Position numbers and translations under genes: made by a program
Part shown: positions 18,935-28,541 of the stretch, in pieces
Numbering within the stretch: the stretch's first letter is position 1
Layout: each line of letters opens with the position of its first letter
NCBI RefSeq assembly: GCF_030413175.1
Contig: NZ_CP129212.1
Location: forward strand, 4,588,001 to 4,652,000
Direction of reading: 5' to 3'
Length of the DNA: 64,000 bases
Source: Bradyrhizobium roseum
GTDB taxonomy: Bacteria > Pseudomonadota > Alphaproteobacteria > Rhizobiales > Xanthobacteraceae
Notes under the pieces: model-generated
What the model saw: the letters and a program-made list of their open reading frames with translations, nothing else
The model's database searches: none
Told to the model about the DNA's origin: nothing

Positions 18935-19951
18935 ATGACCAGACTGACCCGCAAGCTTGGACTCGTCGCCGGCTTGATTCTGACGACGCTCGGCGTCGCT
19001 TCGGCGCAGGAGCTGAAGCCGATCCGCATTGGATTCCAGAGCGGCGAAATCAACGTCCTGCTGTCCTACGCACTCGGCTCCGGCCTGTTCAAGGCGAACG
19101 GCCTCGACGTGAAAGTCTCGCAATTTCCGGCCGGCCCGGCGATGCTGCCGGCGCTCGCCGCCGAGGAAGTTGATCTGGCATGGATGGGTGAATTCCCGGC
19201 GGTGACGGGCTATTCGAACGGCCTGCCGATCCAGATCCTGTTCATGGAACGGATCGACGCCACCAATGTGCGCCTCGTCGCCAATCCCGCCGGCGGTATC
19301 GCGGCGCCCGCGGACCTGAAGGGAAAGCGCGTCGGTGCCGCCATCGGCTCGACCAGCCACTACCACCTGCTGCGGGCGCTGTCGCAGGCGAACCTGAAGG
19401 CATCCGACCTCACGCTGGTTAACCTGACGCCGGCCAACATGCCGCCGGCCTACATCGCCGGGCAGATCGACGCCGCGTTCGTATGGGAGCCGAATGCCGG
19501 TGTCATCGAACGCGCCGGAGCCAAGCCGATCGCGACCACCAAGAGCCTCGGCATGATCACCGGCGGCGTCTGGGTCACCCGCAAGGCGTTCATCGGCGGC
19601 AGCCCCGACACTCTGCAGCGCTTCCTCAAGACGTGGGACCAGGCGCAGCAGGATTACAAGGCCAAGCCCGCCGAGGTGCGCCAGTACGAAGCCAAGCGGA
19701 TCGACATGGCGCCGGCGCAATTCGACACCCTCATCGAAGGCCAGACCGTCGCTCATCCGACGCTGGAGCAAACATTGACCGCCGACTTCCTCGGCGCGCC
19801 GGGCCAGGAGCTGAATTCGCGACTGATGAAGCATCTGCAGGGGATCGGCGCTTTCCTCCTCGAAGAGAAGCGCATCCAGGCGCTGCCAGGTGACTGGACC
19901 GGCCTGTTCGATACCAAACCCATCCAGGCCTATCTCGCGAGCCGCAAGTGA
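18935..19951 (+). CDS. ABC transporter substrate-binding protein, NrtA/SsuA/TauA type
   Basis: 338 residues from ATG 18935, giving a signal peptide ending VASAQ; an in-frame ATG at 18896 overlaps the peptidase stop but spoils the signal. Conserved features include IRIGFQSGEINVLLSYALGSGLF, the WMGEFPAV ligand-pocket segment, and GKRVGAAIGSTSHYHLLRAL. The family binds nitrate, sulfonates, taurine, pyrimidines or small nitrogenous organics. Given the downstream amidase relic, an amide or ureide is possible. Confidence 0.88.
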   Translation: MTRLTRKLGLVAGLILTTLGVASAQELKPIRIGFQSGEINVLLSYALGSGLFKANGLDVKVSQFPAGPAMLPALAAEEVDLAWMGEFPAVTGYSNGLPIQILFMERIDATNVRLVANPAGGIAAPADLKGKRVGAAIGSTSHYHLLRALSQANLKASDLTLVNLTPANMPPAYIAGQIDAAFVWEPNAGVIERAGAKPIATTKSLGMITGGVWVTRKAFIGGSPDTLQRFLKTWDQAQQDYKAKPAEVRQYEAKRIDMAPAQFDTLIEGQTVAHPTLEQTLTADFLGAPGQELNSRLMKHLQGIGAFLLEEKRIQALPGDWTGLFDTKPIQAYLASRK

Positions 19952-20778
19952 GTATGCCGGCGCCTGTCATCGCCCTCGTATCGCGCGATGGCTCCGAGCG
20001 CGGACACGAACCGATGGATTCCCCGGCGCCGGTCCGACCGATCCTCAAGTTCGAGAAAGTCGGATTTCAATACGATGGTCGCGCCATCATGCGGGACGTT
20101 TCGTTTGCGATCCGCCCCGGCGAACTCGTCGCGGTGCTCGGGCCCTCCGGCTGCGGCAAGACCACCATCCTCAACATGGTGGCGGGATTTCTCCAGCCGA
20201 CCGAAGGCGCCGCCATCATCGATGGCCGGGAGATCACCGGTCCGGGGCCGGATCGCGGCGTGGTGTTTCAGGCCGCCGCGCTCTACGACTGGATGACGGT
20301 CGCGGACAATATTTCCTTCAGCCTGCGCTGCGCCGGTCGGCCGAAAGCCGAGCGACGCCGCGTCGCGGAGGAAATGGCGGCGCTGGTCAATCTCACCGGT
20401 TTCAAAGACGCCTATCCCTACCAGCTGTCCGGCGGCATGCGGCAACGCGTCGGGTTGGCAAGAGTGCTCGCCGCGAAACCAAAAGTCATGCTGATGGACG
20501 AGCCGTTCTCGGCGCTCGACGTGCAGACCCGCGAAGCCCTGCAGGAGGAAGTTCTGCGGATTCGCGACCAGACCGGCTGCACCATCCTGTTCGTCACCCA
20601 CAGCATCGACGAGGCGGTATTCCTCGGCGACCGGATCTTCCTGCTTACCGATTTGACCGACGGCGCCTACGACGAATTCGCGATCGACCTGCCCTCGCCG
20701 CGGGCCAACAGCGAAAACCGGCTGCACCCGACCTTCATCCGCCTGCGCGAGACGATCTACCGCAAGATGCGCCATTGA
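19948..20778 (+). CDS. ABC transporter ATP-binding protein (SsuB/TauB type)
   Basis: 276 residues beginning at GTG 19948, overlapping the binding-protein stop (ATG 19954 also possible). Walker A GPSGCGKTT, Q-loop VFQAAALYDWMTV, signature [16 protein letters not shown], Walker B VMLMDEPFSALD and H-loop FVTHSIDEAV are all present. It energises the transporter formed with the permease at 20805. Confidence 0.92.
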   Translation: MSMPAPVIALVSRDGSERGHEPMDSPAPVRPILKFEKVGFQYDGRAIMRDVSFAIRPGELVAVLGPSGCGKTTILNMVAGFLQPTEGAAIIDGREITGPGPDRGVVFQAAALYDWMTVADNISFSLRCAGRPKAERRRVAEEMAALVNLTGFKDAYPYQLSGGMRQRVGLARVLAAKPKVMLMDEPFSALDVQTREALQEEVLRIRDQTGCTILFVTHSIDEAVFLGDRIFLLTDLTDGAYDEFAIDLPSPRANSENRLHPTFIRLRETIYRKMRH

Positions 20779-20804
20779 ACGCGAAACTCTGCAGCGAGGC
20801 TCCC

Positions 20805-21593
20805 ATGATCTCGGCAAAATCCCAGGCGAAGCGGCGCTACATCGCGCTGGCGATCCTGTCGCCGCTCACCATCCTGTTCGTTTGGACCCTGCTGACGGCC
20901 AACGGCTCCGTGAAACCCATCATCCTGCCCTCGCCTGCTGCGGTGACTGCGAGCTTCCTCGACATGGTCCAGCGCGGCTATTCCGGCGTCGGTATCTGGA
21001 CTCATATCGCCGCGAGCCTTGCCCGGGTCGGCATTGCTTTCTTCACGGGCGCGACGCTCGGCGTCGCCATCGGCCTGTTGCGCGGCCGGATCGCGGAGAT
21101 CGACGCGCTGTTCCTGGTACCTTCCGAAATCGTAAGACCGATACCGCCGCTCGGACTCATTCCGCTGTTCATTCTGTGGTTCGGCATCGGCGAGACGTCA
21201 AAAATCCTGCTGATCTTCCTGTCGGTCTTTCTCATCATGATGGTGAACGCGCAGGCCGGTTCTCGCTCATGCGCCGTCGATGCGTTGCGCGCGGCCCAAT
21301 CGATGGGCGCCGGCCGCTGGCAGATTTTCCGCTTCGTGGTGCTGCCCTCGGCGCTGCCGCAGATCATGACGGGACTGCGGGTTTCCATGGGCACGGCGCT
21401 GACCATTCTCGTCGCCTCCGAACTGCTCGGTGGCGACCGTGGCCTGGGGTTCATCATCCTCGACGCATCGAGCTTCTTCCGCACGACTTACGTCTTCGCC
21501 GGCATCATCCTGATCGGCTTCATCGGGCTTGTCAGCGACCGCACCATCGCGTTCCTCGCCCGACGGATCGTCCATTGGGAGGGTCGGCAGTGA
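20805..21593 (+). CDS. ABC transporter permease (SsuC/TauC type)
   Basis: 262 residues from ATG 20805. An open frame back to 19890 overlaps the ATPase gene and is spurious. About six membrane helices, with the permease EAA-type loop AAQSMGAGRWQIFRFVVLPSALPQIMTGLR. Ends with the basic tail RRIVHWEGRQ. It completes the NrtA/SsuA-type importer. Confidence 0.92.
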   Translation: MISAKSQAKRRYIALAILSPLTILFVWTLLTANGSVKPIILPSPAAVTASFLDMVQRGYSGVGIWTHIAASLARVGIAFFTGATLGVAIGLLRGRIAEIDALFLVPSEIVRPIPPLGLIPLFILWFGIGETSKILLIFLSVFLIMMVNAQAGSRSCAVDALRAAQSMGAGRWQIFRFVVLPSALPQIMTGLRVSMGTALTILVASELLGGDRGLGFIILDASSFFRTTYVFAGIILIGFIGLVSDRTIAFLARRIVHWEGRQ

Positions 21594-21650
21594 GTTGGTC
21601 TTGGTACACACGACCAGCCTGATGATTCATCCATACTGACAACGGCCGCC

Positions 21651-22475
21651 ATGACCGATCTCGATTCCATACCGCTGAACTTCGCATCGGTACGAAAGGC
21701 ATCAGCCGCGGTGCAAAGCCCCGCGCACTCGTTGCGGAAAGTTACCGGCGCGCCATGACCGCGCGAGAAGGAATTTCACCTCGCTTGTCCCGGAGCAGGA
21801 TGTCATGAAGCGCGTAGCGGACCTGCAGCGGCGGGCCCATGCCGGCGAGCGCCTTCCGTTGCTGGGGCTTGCATTCGCGGTCAAGGACAACATCCCCGTC
21901 GCCGGCATGGCGACGACAAGTAACTGCCCGGCGCTTTCCATCATGCCCGAGGAGACTGCCCCGGCCGTCCGCACTCTGGAGGACGCTGGTGCGGTTCTGA
22001 CCGGCAAGAATACCATGGACTGGCGCGCGCGGCCCGGAGCTGCTTTGCCGCAACGCGATCGATTCGGCCTACATTCCCGGCGGATCGAGTTCGGGGTCCG
22101 CCGTGGCAGTCGCCCGCGATATCGTCTCGTTCTCACTCGGCAGTGATACCGGCGGCTCCGCCGTGTCTCTGCGGCCTGCAACGGGATCGTCGGACGGAAA
22201 CCCACGATCGGCCTCGTGAGTACGCGCGGCGTGCTCTACAACAGCCGGATATTCGACTGCATACCCGTCTTCACGCGATATTGCGCGGACGCCTACGAAA
22301 TACCCGAACTGATCGCCGGCAACGATGCGCAGGATCCCTTCAGCCGGGTCGACGCGAACAGGATCGAACTCGGCGCCCGCCTGCCGGAGGCGCGCGCGTC
22401 CTCGCCGCCCCTGCCACGCAGGACAGGACGTTGCGCGCCATCGCCGTGCTCTTTGAAGCCGGTTCGTCGTCGTAG
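21651..22475 (+). pseudogene. Decayed allophanate-hydrolase-like amidase
   Basis: The pieces line up in order in different frames: start MTDLDSIPLNFASVR (21651), FTSLVPEQD, LLGLAFAVKDNIPVAG (catalytic Lys region), then after a shift CRNAIDSAYIPGGSSSGSAV (the Ser-Ser amidase signature) and SLGSDTGGSAV, then after another shift GRKPTIGLVSTRGVL and DAQDPFSR. This is the N-terminal amidase domain of an AtzF-like protein. At least three frame changes and loss of the C-terminal half make it non-functional. It directly follows the ABC permease, so it was probably once part of that operon. Confidence 0.8.
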
Positions 22476-22533
22476 TCGCCCCATCATGGGGCGCAGCCTC
22501 CGTTTATGATGGATCGCTCTCTTGCGACGATCT

Positions 22534-22890
22534 TTACACCCGCCGAAACGCAATCGCGTTGGCGACCGAGCGTGGACGCGTGCGAACCGCGCCGCCATCA
22601 TTGCCGCTATGGACGATCCACTGGCCGTCGGGTGTTTGGCCCGTGATGATCCCGACGTGATGCGACCAGACCACCACGACGCCGACTCCGGGGCCGCCGG
22701 CGTTGCTGCCTTCGCTGGCCCAGGCGCGCGCCAGCGCGAGGCGACGGTCCGACTTGCCGAGATAGTTACTTAGATAACTGCCGCACCAGGCGTGCGCGCG
22801 GTAGCCGTGATGCCGATGATGGGGACGCGCTTCGGCCTGGATGGAGCAGGCGAGCAGGAACGCGGACGCAACAACAAGAGGTTTCAGCAT
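22534..22890 (-). CDS. Small exported papain-like (NlpC/P60/CHAP-type) protein
   Basis: 118 residues from ATG 22890 with a signal peptide ending QAEA. The mature part is short: AWCGSYLSNYLG (candidate catalytic Cys), ALARAWASEG, WSHHVGIITG (candidate catalytic His) and a late VHSGNDGG. The order Cys-His-polar and the GHVGIIxG-like strand resemble minimal papain-fold amidases that cut peptidoglycan or amide bonds. The identification is by motif only; it may be a hypothetical family without activity. The open frame continues upstream but without signal character. Confidence 0.65.
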   Translation of the reverse strand: MLKPLVVASAFLLACSIQAEARPHHRHHGYRAHAWCGSYLSNYLGKSDRRLALARAWASEGSNAGGPGVGVVVVWSHHVGIITGQTPDGQWIVHSGNDGGAVRTRPRSVANAIAFRRV

Positions 22891-23093
22891 AGATACTCCA
22901 GATGACGCTGATGGGGGTACGAACGCCCGCCAACAGCGCCATGCGTGGGATCGTTCCTGCATGGCTGCCATTTCGCGCCGATCGGGCAATGGGTCGGCGG
23001 AACGCCACGCCAACGCGCAGCGATGCATCGCCACCAAAGGAACCCGACGGTTGCGGCCAGCAGCAGCTATTCCACGAAAGGTGGAAACCGCGC

Positions 23094-24017
23094 CTAGCCG
23101 GGCTTGCCCATCACATAGGGCTTCAAGACCGCGTACAGCATCGCGTGCGTCGGTGTCGGAACACCGAGCTGGCGGCCGAGTTCGACGACCTTGCCGTTGA
23201 GCCAGGGCAATTCGAGGCGGTTGCCGCGCTCGAGATCGAGCGCCATCGAGGCCTTCATGGCCGGCGGCGCATGGCCGATGAAATCGAGAGCCCTATCCAC
23301 CGCGTCGGCCGGCAGCGCCACGCCTTTGGCTTTGCCGACTTCAAATACTTCCTGCACCGCGGCGCGCATGACCGGACGAATGTCGGGATCATCCCGCAAC
23401 TCGCCAAGCGGCCGCCGCGTCGCCGCCGTGATCCCGGCATTGGTGGTCAGCGGGATGAACTTCATCCAGAGCTCGGTGAGGATCTGCTCGCTCAACGTCG
23501 CATCGAAGCCCGCCTTCTGGCACAGCGCGAGAAAATCCTCGGCGCGCCGGCTGCGCTGGCCATCGAGTTCGCCAAAGATCATGCGCATGAAGGTGCCGAC
23601 CTGCTGGATCACGCCGGGCGCGGTGATCGACGCACTGATCTGCGCCACGCCGCCCATGACGGCGTCGCGGCCAAGGATCGGCAGCAGCCGCTCGGCCGCG
23701 TCGATGCCGTTCTGCAGCGGGATCACGGCCGTGCCGAGGCCGACCAGCGGCTTGATCGCCTCGCCCGCGCTTTCGACGTCCCACAATTTGACGCAGAAAA
23801 GCACGATATCGACCGGGCCGATCCCGGCGGGATTTTCGGTCGCCTGCGTTGGCACCAGATGGGTGTCGCCGCGCGGGCTTTGAATTTTCAACCCGTCGCG
23901 CTTCATGGCGGCGAGGTGCGCGCCGCGCGCAACAAAGGTAACGTCAGCGCCGGCCTTCGCGAGCGCCGCGCCGAACCCGCCTCCGACGCCGCCCGCGCCG
24001 ATAACCGCAATACGCAT
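23094..24017 (-). CDS. 2-dehydropantoate 2-reductase family protein
   Basis: 307 residues. Rossmann N-terminus MRIAVIGAGGVGGGFGAALAKAG, catalytic Lys region WMKFIPLTTNAGITAATRRPLG and a C-terminal helical domain ending NGKVVELGRQLGVPTPTHAML. Family members reduce ketopantoate with NADPH in pantothenate synthesis. Bradyrhizobia carry several paralogs, so the role may differ and panE is not assigned. Confidence 0.9.
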   Translation of the reverse strand: MRIAVIGAGGVGGGFGAALAKAGADVTFVARGAHLAAMKRDGLKIQSPRGDTHLVPTQATENPAGIGPVDIVLFCVKLWDVESAGEAIKPLVGLGTAVIPLQNGIDAAERLLPILGRDAVMGGVAQISASITAPGVIQQVGTFMRMIFGELDGQRSRRAEDFLALCQKAGFDATLSEQILTELWMKFIPLTTNAGITAATRRPLGELRDDPDIRPVMRAAVQEVFEVGKAKGVALPADAVDRALDFIGHAPPAMKASMALDLERGNRLELPWLNGKVVELGRQLGVPTPTHAMLYAVLKPYVMGKPG

Positions 24018-24030
24018 GATTACCTCAGTT

Positions 24031-24124
24031 CGTAGGGTGGGCTGAGCGAAGCGAGCCCACCATTCGAGCCCCCGTGCGCGGATAGATGGTGGGCATGTCG
24101 CTTCGCTCCTCTGCCCACCCTACG
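24031..24124. repeat. Palindromic intergenic repeat (CGTAGGGTGGG type)
   Basis: Ends CGTAGGGTGGG (24031-24041) and CCCACCCTACG (24114-24124) are perfect inverses. Inner segments GCGAAGCGAGCCCACCAT and ATGGTGGGCATGTCGCTTCGC also pair, so the whole 94 bp can form a long cruciform or RNA hairpin. This repeat type is frequent between Bradyrhizobium genes. Confidence 0.8.
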
Positions 24125-24136
24125 CACCGCGCAGCT

Positions 24137-24988
24137 TCACTTACCGTAACTATAGAACCCCTGCCCGGTCTTGCGGCCGAGATGGCCGGCGGCGACCATT
24201 TCCTTCAGCAGCGGCGCAGGCCGGTACTTCGGATCGTTGAAGCCTTCGTAGAAGACCTCCATCACCGACAGCATCGTATCCAAGCCGATCATGTCGGCAA
24301 GCGCCAGCGGGCCGATCGGATGGTTGCAGCCGAGCTTCATGCCGGCGTCGAGGTCTTCCGCCGTCGCGATTCCTTCCTGCAGCGCGAAGATCGCCTCGTT
24401 GATCATCGGGCACAGGATGCGGTTGACCGCAAAGCCCGGGCTGTTCTTCGCCGTGATCGCCACCTTGCCGACCTTCCTGGCAAACGCTTCCGCCTTGGCG
24501 TGGGTATCGTCCGAGGTCTGCAGGCCGCGGATCAATTCGAGCAGCGCCATCAGCGGCACCGGGTTGAAGAAGTGCATGCCGATGAAGCGGTCCGGCCGGT
24601 CGGTCGCGGCAGCAAGCTTTGTGATCGAGATCGAGGACGTGTTGGTGGCAAGCAACGTCCGCGACCCCACCTTGGCGCAGAGATCTTTCAATATCTTGAT
24701 CTTCAGGTCTTCGTTCTCGGTCGCGGCCTCGATCACGAGATCGCAGGTCGAAAACTTCGCCGTGTCCGTCGTCGTGGTGATCCGCGCCAGAGCGGCCTGC
24801 CGGTCGGCGTCGGTCATCTTCTGCTTGTTGACCAGCCGCTCCAGGCTGTTCGAAACCACCGACATGCCGCGGGAGAGCGCGGCATCGGAGATATCGCTCA
24901 TGACGACGGGAAGACCGGCGGCGGCGCACACCTGCGCGATCCCGTTACCCATCGTGCCTGCGCCCACGATCCCAATCTGCTCAATCAT
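24137..24988 (-). CDS. 3-hydroxybutyryl-CoA dehydrogenase
   Basis: 283 residues. NAD-binding start IGIVGAGTMGNGIAQVCAAAG; catalytic His in FIGMHFFNPVPLM near residue 138; the HCDH signature KNSPGFAVNRILCPMINEAI; C-terminal dimer domain ending GRKTGQGFYSYGK. It oxidises (S)-3-hydroxybutyryl-CoA in fatty acid, butyrate or PHB-related metabolism. Length matches single-domain Hbd/PaaH enzymes. Confidence 0.95.
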   Translation of the reverse strand: MIEQIGIVGAGTMGNGIAQVCAAAGLPVVMSDISDAALSRGMSVVSNSLERLVNKQKMTDADRQAALARITTTTDTAKFSTCDLVIEAATENEDLKIKILKDLCAKVGSRTLLATNTSSISITKLAAATDRPDRFIGMHFFNPVPLMALLELIRGLQTSDDTHAKAEAFARKVGKVAITAKNSPGFAVNRILCPMINEAIFALQEGIATAEDLDAGMKLGCNHPIGPLALADMIGLDTMLSVMEVFYEGFNDPKYRPAPLLKEMVAAGHLGRKTGQGFYSYGK

Positions 24989-25194
24989 CGCTCGTCTCGC
25001 TCCGTTGCTGAAAGCCGGGTTGCATCGTTAGCAGAGCGCGGCAGGCCCCGGTAGTGCGTTCCCCGCCGGTTCGACGGGTAGTGGGCAGACCGGGCCCAAA
25101 ATTACGGCACGTGCCCCGACCTCGATTTCGGAACAATCAGACGGAGCCGGCCTTACCTAGTCGAGCCCTGCAATTCAGCCCACGAGACAAGCCC

Positions 25195-25395
25195 ATGGAC
25201 ACGCTTCCCGTCGATCGCACGCTCAGCATCTATGAAACCCTCGCCGATCGCTCGGTGGTCAGGGGTACAAGGGAGCGCCTCTCGAAGCACCTGATGAAGA
25301 TGTATCTCGAAGGCGAAAAGGACCCACACCGGCTGACCGTGCATGGCCTGTCATATCTTCGCGCGTTCGACCGGCAAATCGACTCGCAAAATTGA
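25195..25395 (+). CDS. Small hypothetical protein, 66 aa
   Basis: Starts MDTLPVDRTLSIYETLADRS and continues with a basic amphipathic helix (TRERLSKHLMKMYLEG) and HRLTVHGLSYLRAFDR. Composition is that of a real cytoplasmic protein. The upstream sequence is divergent from the Hbd gene. No domain is recognised. Confidence 0.65.
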   Translation: MDTLPVDRTLSIYETLADRSVVRGTRERLSKHLMKMYLEGEKDPHRLTVHGLSYLRAFDRQIDSQN

Positions 25396-25431
25396 GTGGC
25401 GGAGTTTGCGCGTTGACGGTATCGCGCCACG

Positions 25432-25659
25432 CTAGCTCTTGAGCGCGGCGCGCTGCTTCCGGAGCGAGTTCCGGCGGGAGATTTTCGCTTTGACGGCGTC
25501 GACCAGTTGCGCCCTCGTCAAGCGTTTGCGCGGCGTGCGGTCCCGAACGTTTGCTTCAGAGCTTGCCGACGGCATCAGCGGCAGCGTGGGCTGCATCATG
25601 CCCAGCTGAAGCGGCTGGGTTCGCATCGGTCCCGTTGAGGATGGTCCAGGTTTAGCCAT
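25432..25659 (-). CDS. Small basic hypothetical protein, about 75 aa
   Basis: From ATG 25659 (an in-frame ATG at 25692 is an alternative). The N-terminal half is low complexity and rich in Pro, Met and Gln; the C-terminal half is a strongly basic helix (TPRKRLTRAQLVDAVKAKI, then SRRNSLRKQRAALKS). It could bind nucleic acid but I do not recognise a family. Convergent with the 66-aa gene. Confidence 0.5.
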   Translation of the reverse strand: MAKPGPSSTGPMRTQPLQLGMMQPTLPLMPSASSEANVRDRTPRKRLTRAQLVDAVKAKISRRNSLRKQRAALKS

Positions 25660-25715
25660 CCCTGTCAACGCGCCAGGGCGCGTTTTGTTCAAGGACGCGA
25701 CGTGAAGATACCGCC

Positions 25716-27101
25716 CTACTCCGCCGCCTGCCTGACATGCCGCGCGGTCGGCGTCCGCATCGTCACCAGTTCCTCGGCGGCGGACGGATGCACCGCAATG
25801 GTGGCGTCGAACTCGGCCTTGGTCGCCTTCATCTTCACGGCAATGGCGACCGCCTGGACGATCTCGGCTGCAGCATCGCCGACAATGTGACAGCCGAGCA
25901 CGCGATCCGTCGTGCCGTCGACCACGAGCTTCATCAGCACGCGGGTGTCGCGGCCGGACATCGTCGTCTTGATCGGGCGGAAATCGGTCTTGTAGATATC
26001 GACATGACTGAACGCCGCGCAGGCTTCAGCTTCGGTCAGGCCGACGGTGCCGACCTCGGGCTGCGAGAACACCGCGGTCGGGATCGTCGCGTGATCGACC
26101 TGGACCGGGCGCTTGCCGAACACGGTGTCGGCGAAGGCATGCCCCTCGCGGATCGCCACCGGCGTCAGGTTGATGCGGTGGGTGACGTCGCCGATCGCAT
26201 AGATGTTGTCGACCGAGGTTTTTGACCAGCTGTCGACGGCGATGCCGCCGTTCGCCGGGTTGATGGCGACGCCGGCCTTTTCCAGTCCAAGATTGGCGAC
26301 ATTCGGGTGCCGCCCGATCGCGAACATCACCTTGTCCGAGGCGATGCTGGAGCCGCTCGACAGGTGCGTGGTGAATTCGTGGCCGTGCTTCTCCACCCTG
26401 TCGATGGTGCAGCCGGTGATGATCGTAATCCCCTGCTTCTCCATCTCGGCGCGGACATGCTTGCGGACGTCTTCGTCGAACCCGCGCAGGATGTTGTCGC
26501 CGCGATAGATCACGGTCACGTCGGAGCCGAAGCCGGCAAAAATGCCGGCGAACTCCAGCGCGATATAGCCGCCGCCCTGGATCACGATGCGCTTCGGCAA
26601 TTCGGGGAGATGAAACGCTTCGTTGGAGGAAATCACATGCTCGATGCCGGGAATTTCGCGGCCATGGTTGGGCGCGCCGCCGGTCGCGATCAGGATGTAT
26701 TTTGCGGTGACGTTCTCGCCAGTCATCAGGCGCAGCGTGTGGGCACCTTCCAGCACCGCGCGGGTCTTTGCGATGCGCGCGCCGGTCTTCTCGACGTTGG
26801 CGGCGTAGATGCCCTCCAACCGCGCGATCTCCTTGTCCTTGTTGGCGACCAGCGTCGACCAGTCGAAGGTGGCGCTCGGGATGGTCCAGCCGAAACCGGC
26901 GGCGTCCTCGATCTCGTGCTTGACGTGCGAGCCGATCACGAACAGCTTTTTCGGCACGCAACCGCGGATCACGCAGGTGCCGCCCATCCGGTATTCTTCG
27001 GCGACCATGACCTTCGCGCCGTAACCCGCCGCGATTCGGGCGGCGCGCACGCCGCCCGAGCCACCGCCGATGACGAACAGATCGACGTCGAACTCAGCCA
27101 T
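25716..27101 (-). CDS. gor: Glutathione-disulfide reductase
   Basis: 461-residue FAD/NADPH disulfide oxidoreductase. FAD site IGGGSGGVRAARIAAGYG, redox-active pair GGTCVIRGCVPKK (CxxxxC) near residue 43, NADPH site IQGGGYIALEFAGIFAGFG, FAD-binding YAIGDVTHRINLTPVAIREG, and C-terminal active-site His in HPSAAEEL. It keeps glutathione reduced in the cytoplasm. Followed downstream on the same strand by DUF2059 and preceded by no gene in close coupling. Confidence 0.95.
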   Translation of the reverse strand: MAEFDVDLFVIGGGSGGVRAARIAAGYGAKVMVAEEYRMGGTCVIRGCVPKKLFVIGSHVKHEIEDAAGFGWTIPSATFDWSTLVANKDKEIARLEGIYAANVEKTGARIAKTRAVLEGAHTLRLMTGENVTAKYILIATGGAPNHGREIPGIEHVISSNEAFHLPELPKRIVIQGGGYIALEFAGIFAGFGSDVTVIYRGDNILRGFDEDVRKHVRAEMEKQGITIITGCTIDRVEKHGHEFTTHLSSGSSIASDKVMFAIGRHPNVANLGLEKAGVAINPANGGIAVDSWSKTSVDNIYAIGDVTHRINLTPVAIREGHAFADTVFGKRPVQVDHATIPTAVFSQPEVGTVGLTEAEACAAFSHVDIYKTDFRPIKTTMSGRDTRVLMKLVVDGTTDRVLGCHIVGDAAAEIVQAVAIAVKMKATKAEFDATIAVHPSAAEELVTMRTPTARHVRQAAE

Positions 27102-27183
27102 GGTTCAGTCCCGATTGCTCTTTTGTTTGACGCGTTTTCTTTACGCGAGCCGGAAATCCACTTCGCTCGAAAACGCTACGGGC

Positions 27184-27723
27184 TCAGATTTCCTTGCCGC
27201 GCTTCTTCATCTCGGCGCGGAACTGGCCGTTGATGGTTTCGGCAAAGTTCTGCGCCCACTGGTTCATGTAGGACATGCTGAACTGGATGGCGCGCGGTTC
27301 GCTGGCGAGCAGCTTCTGGCCGAGCGTCGACTTGTAGAATGTGACGAGGTCCTTCAGCTCCTGCTCGGTGAACTCGTTGGCGTAAACCTGCGCCATGCCG
27401 TCGCCGATTTCCTTCTCGCGCCCGGCGAGATTCTTCGCGACGATCTCGGCGACGTCGTTGAGGTCCTTCTGATAGTTCAGGTTGCTCTGTAGCAGCACGT
27501 TCTTGGTCTGCTGGACCAGATTGGGAACGGCGTTGGCGTACATCGCGCTCGCGTTCTTCATCGTCAGGATTTCCTTGGCGGCGGCGATGGCGGCCGGCGA
27601 AGCCGGCTTGAGCGGTGTGGCCGCGGCGGGCGCATTCTTCTGCTGCGCCTCGGCCGGAACGGCGGTCAGGGCCAGTCCCATTGCAAGGCCGGCCGCCGAC
27701 AAAATCCGTGAAAGACTCTTCAT
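27184..27723 (-). CDS. DUF2059 domain-containing exported protein
   Basis: 179 residues with a signal peptide (cleavage near VPAEAQ). The mature part contains the DUF2059 block: DVAEIVAKNLAGREKEIGDGMAQ region, then EFTEQELKDLVTFYKSTLGQ and a helical end. DUF2059 proteins are periplasmic with unknown role. It lies 24 bp from the rpiA stop on the same strand, so rpiA-DUF2059-gor may be one transcript. Confidence 0.88.
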   Translation of the reverse strand: MKSLSRILSAAGLAMGLALTAVPAEAQQKNAPAAATPLKPASPAAIAAAKEILTMKNASAMYANAVPNLVQQTKNVLLQSNLNYQKDLNDVAEIVAKNLAGREKEIGDGMAQVYANEFTEQELKDLVTFYKSTLGQKLLASEPRAIQFSMSYMNQWAQNFAETINGQFRAEMKKRGKEI

Positions 27724-27747
27724 TCCGATTCTCCTCGATTACCGGCG

Positions 27748-28440
27748 CTACCGCCGCTCAACTACGCGAATTCCCTGAGCACCTGCCAGGATGGCGGTGC
27801 TGGCCAGGCCAATGAACAACCCGTGTTCGACGACACCCGGGATCAGGCTCAACAGGCCCGCCAGACGGGGCGCATCCGTGATGCGCCCCAGATGGGCATC
27901 GATAATCCAGTGGCCGCCATCGGTGACAAAAACGTGGCCGTCCTTGCCCTTGCGGAGCCCCATTTGCCCGGAAACGCCGCTTTGGGCAAACGCGGCAGCG
28001 ATGGCCCGCCGGGTGGCGGCCACCCCGAACGGAATCACCTCTACAGGTAGTGGGAAACGGCCGAGCGCATCGACCCATTTGGTGTCGTCGGCAATCACGA
28101 TCATGCGATCCGAGGCCGCCGCCACGATCTTCTCCCGCAACAGCGCACCGCCACCGCCCTTGATCAGGTTGAGCGCGCCGTCGATTTCGTCGGCGCCGTC
28201 CACCGTGAGGTCGAGGCGGTCGATCGCGTCAAGCGTGGTCAAAGGAATCTTGCAGGCTTCGGCCTGGGCGCGGGTCGCTTCCGAGGTCGGCACGCCCACC
28301 ACGTTCAAGCCGCCGGCGACCTTCTCGCCGAGCAGGTCGACAAAATGTTTGGCGGTCGAGCCGGTGCCGAGCCCGAGCTTCATGCCGTCCTGTACATGCG
28401 CCAGCGCCTGAGCCGCCGCCTGCCGCTTCAACTGGTCCAT
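27748..28440 (-). CDS. rpiA: Ribose-5-phosphate isomerase A
   Basis: 230 residues from ATG 28440 (GTG 28446 is also in frame). Diagnostic blocks: [46 protein letters not shown] (catalytic acids and Lys) and the C-terminal [13 protein letters not shown]. Interconverts ribose-5-phosphate and ribulose-5-phosphate in the pentose phosphate pathway. Confidence 0.96.
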   Translation of the reverse strand: MDQLKRQAAAQALAHVQDGMKLGLGTGSTAKHFVDLLGEKVAGGLNVVGVPTSEATRAQAEACKIPLTTLDAIDRLDLTVDGADEIDGALNLIKGGGGALLREKIVAAASDRMIVIADDTKWVDALGRFPLPVEVIPFGVAATRRAIAAAFAQSGVSGQMGLRKGKDGHVFVTDGGHWIIDAHLGRITDAPRLAGLLSLIPGVVEHGLFIGLASTAILAGAQGIRVVERR

Positions 28441-28541
28441 ATCCACGTGCCGAGTGCCCTAAAGAATCCGCCGATCCGCGGGCGCATGTCTAGCGTCGTT
28501 TGGTCCTTGGGAACAGCACTTAAGGTGTTAGGTGAGCCGGA

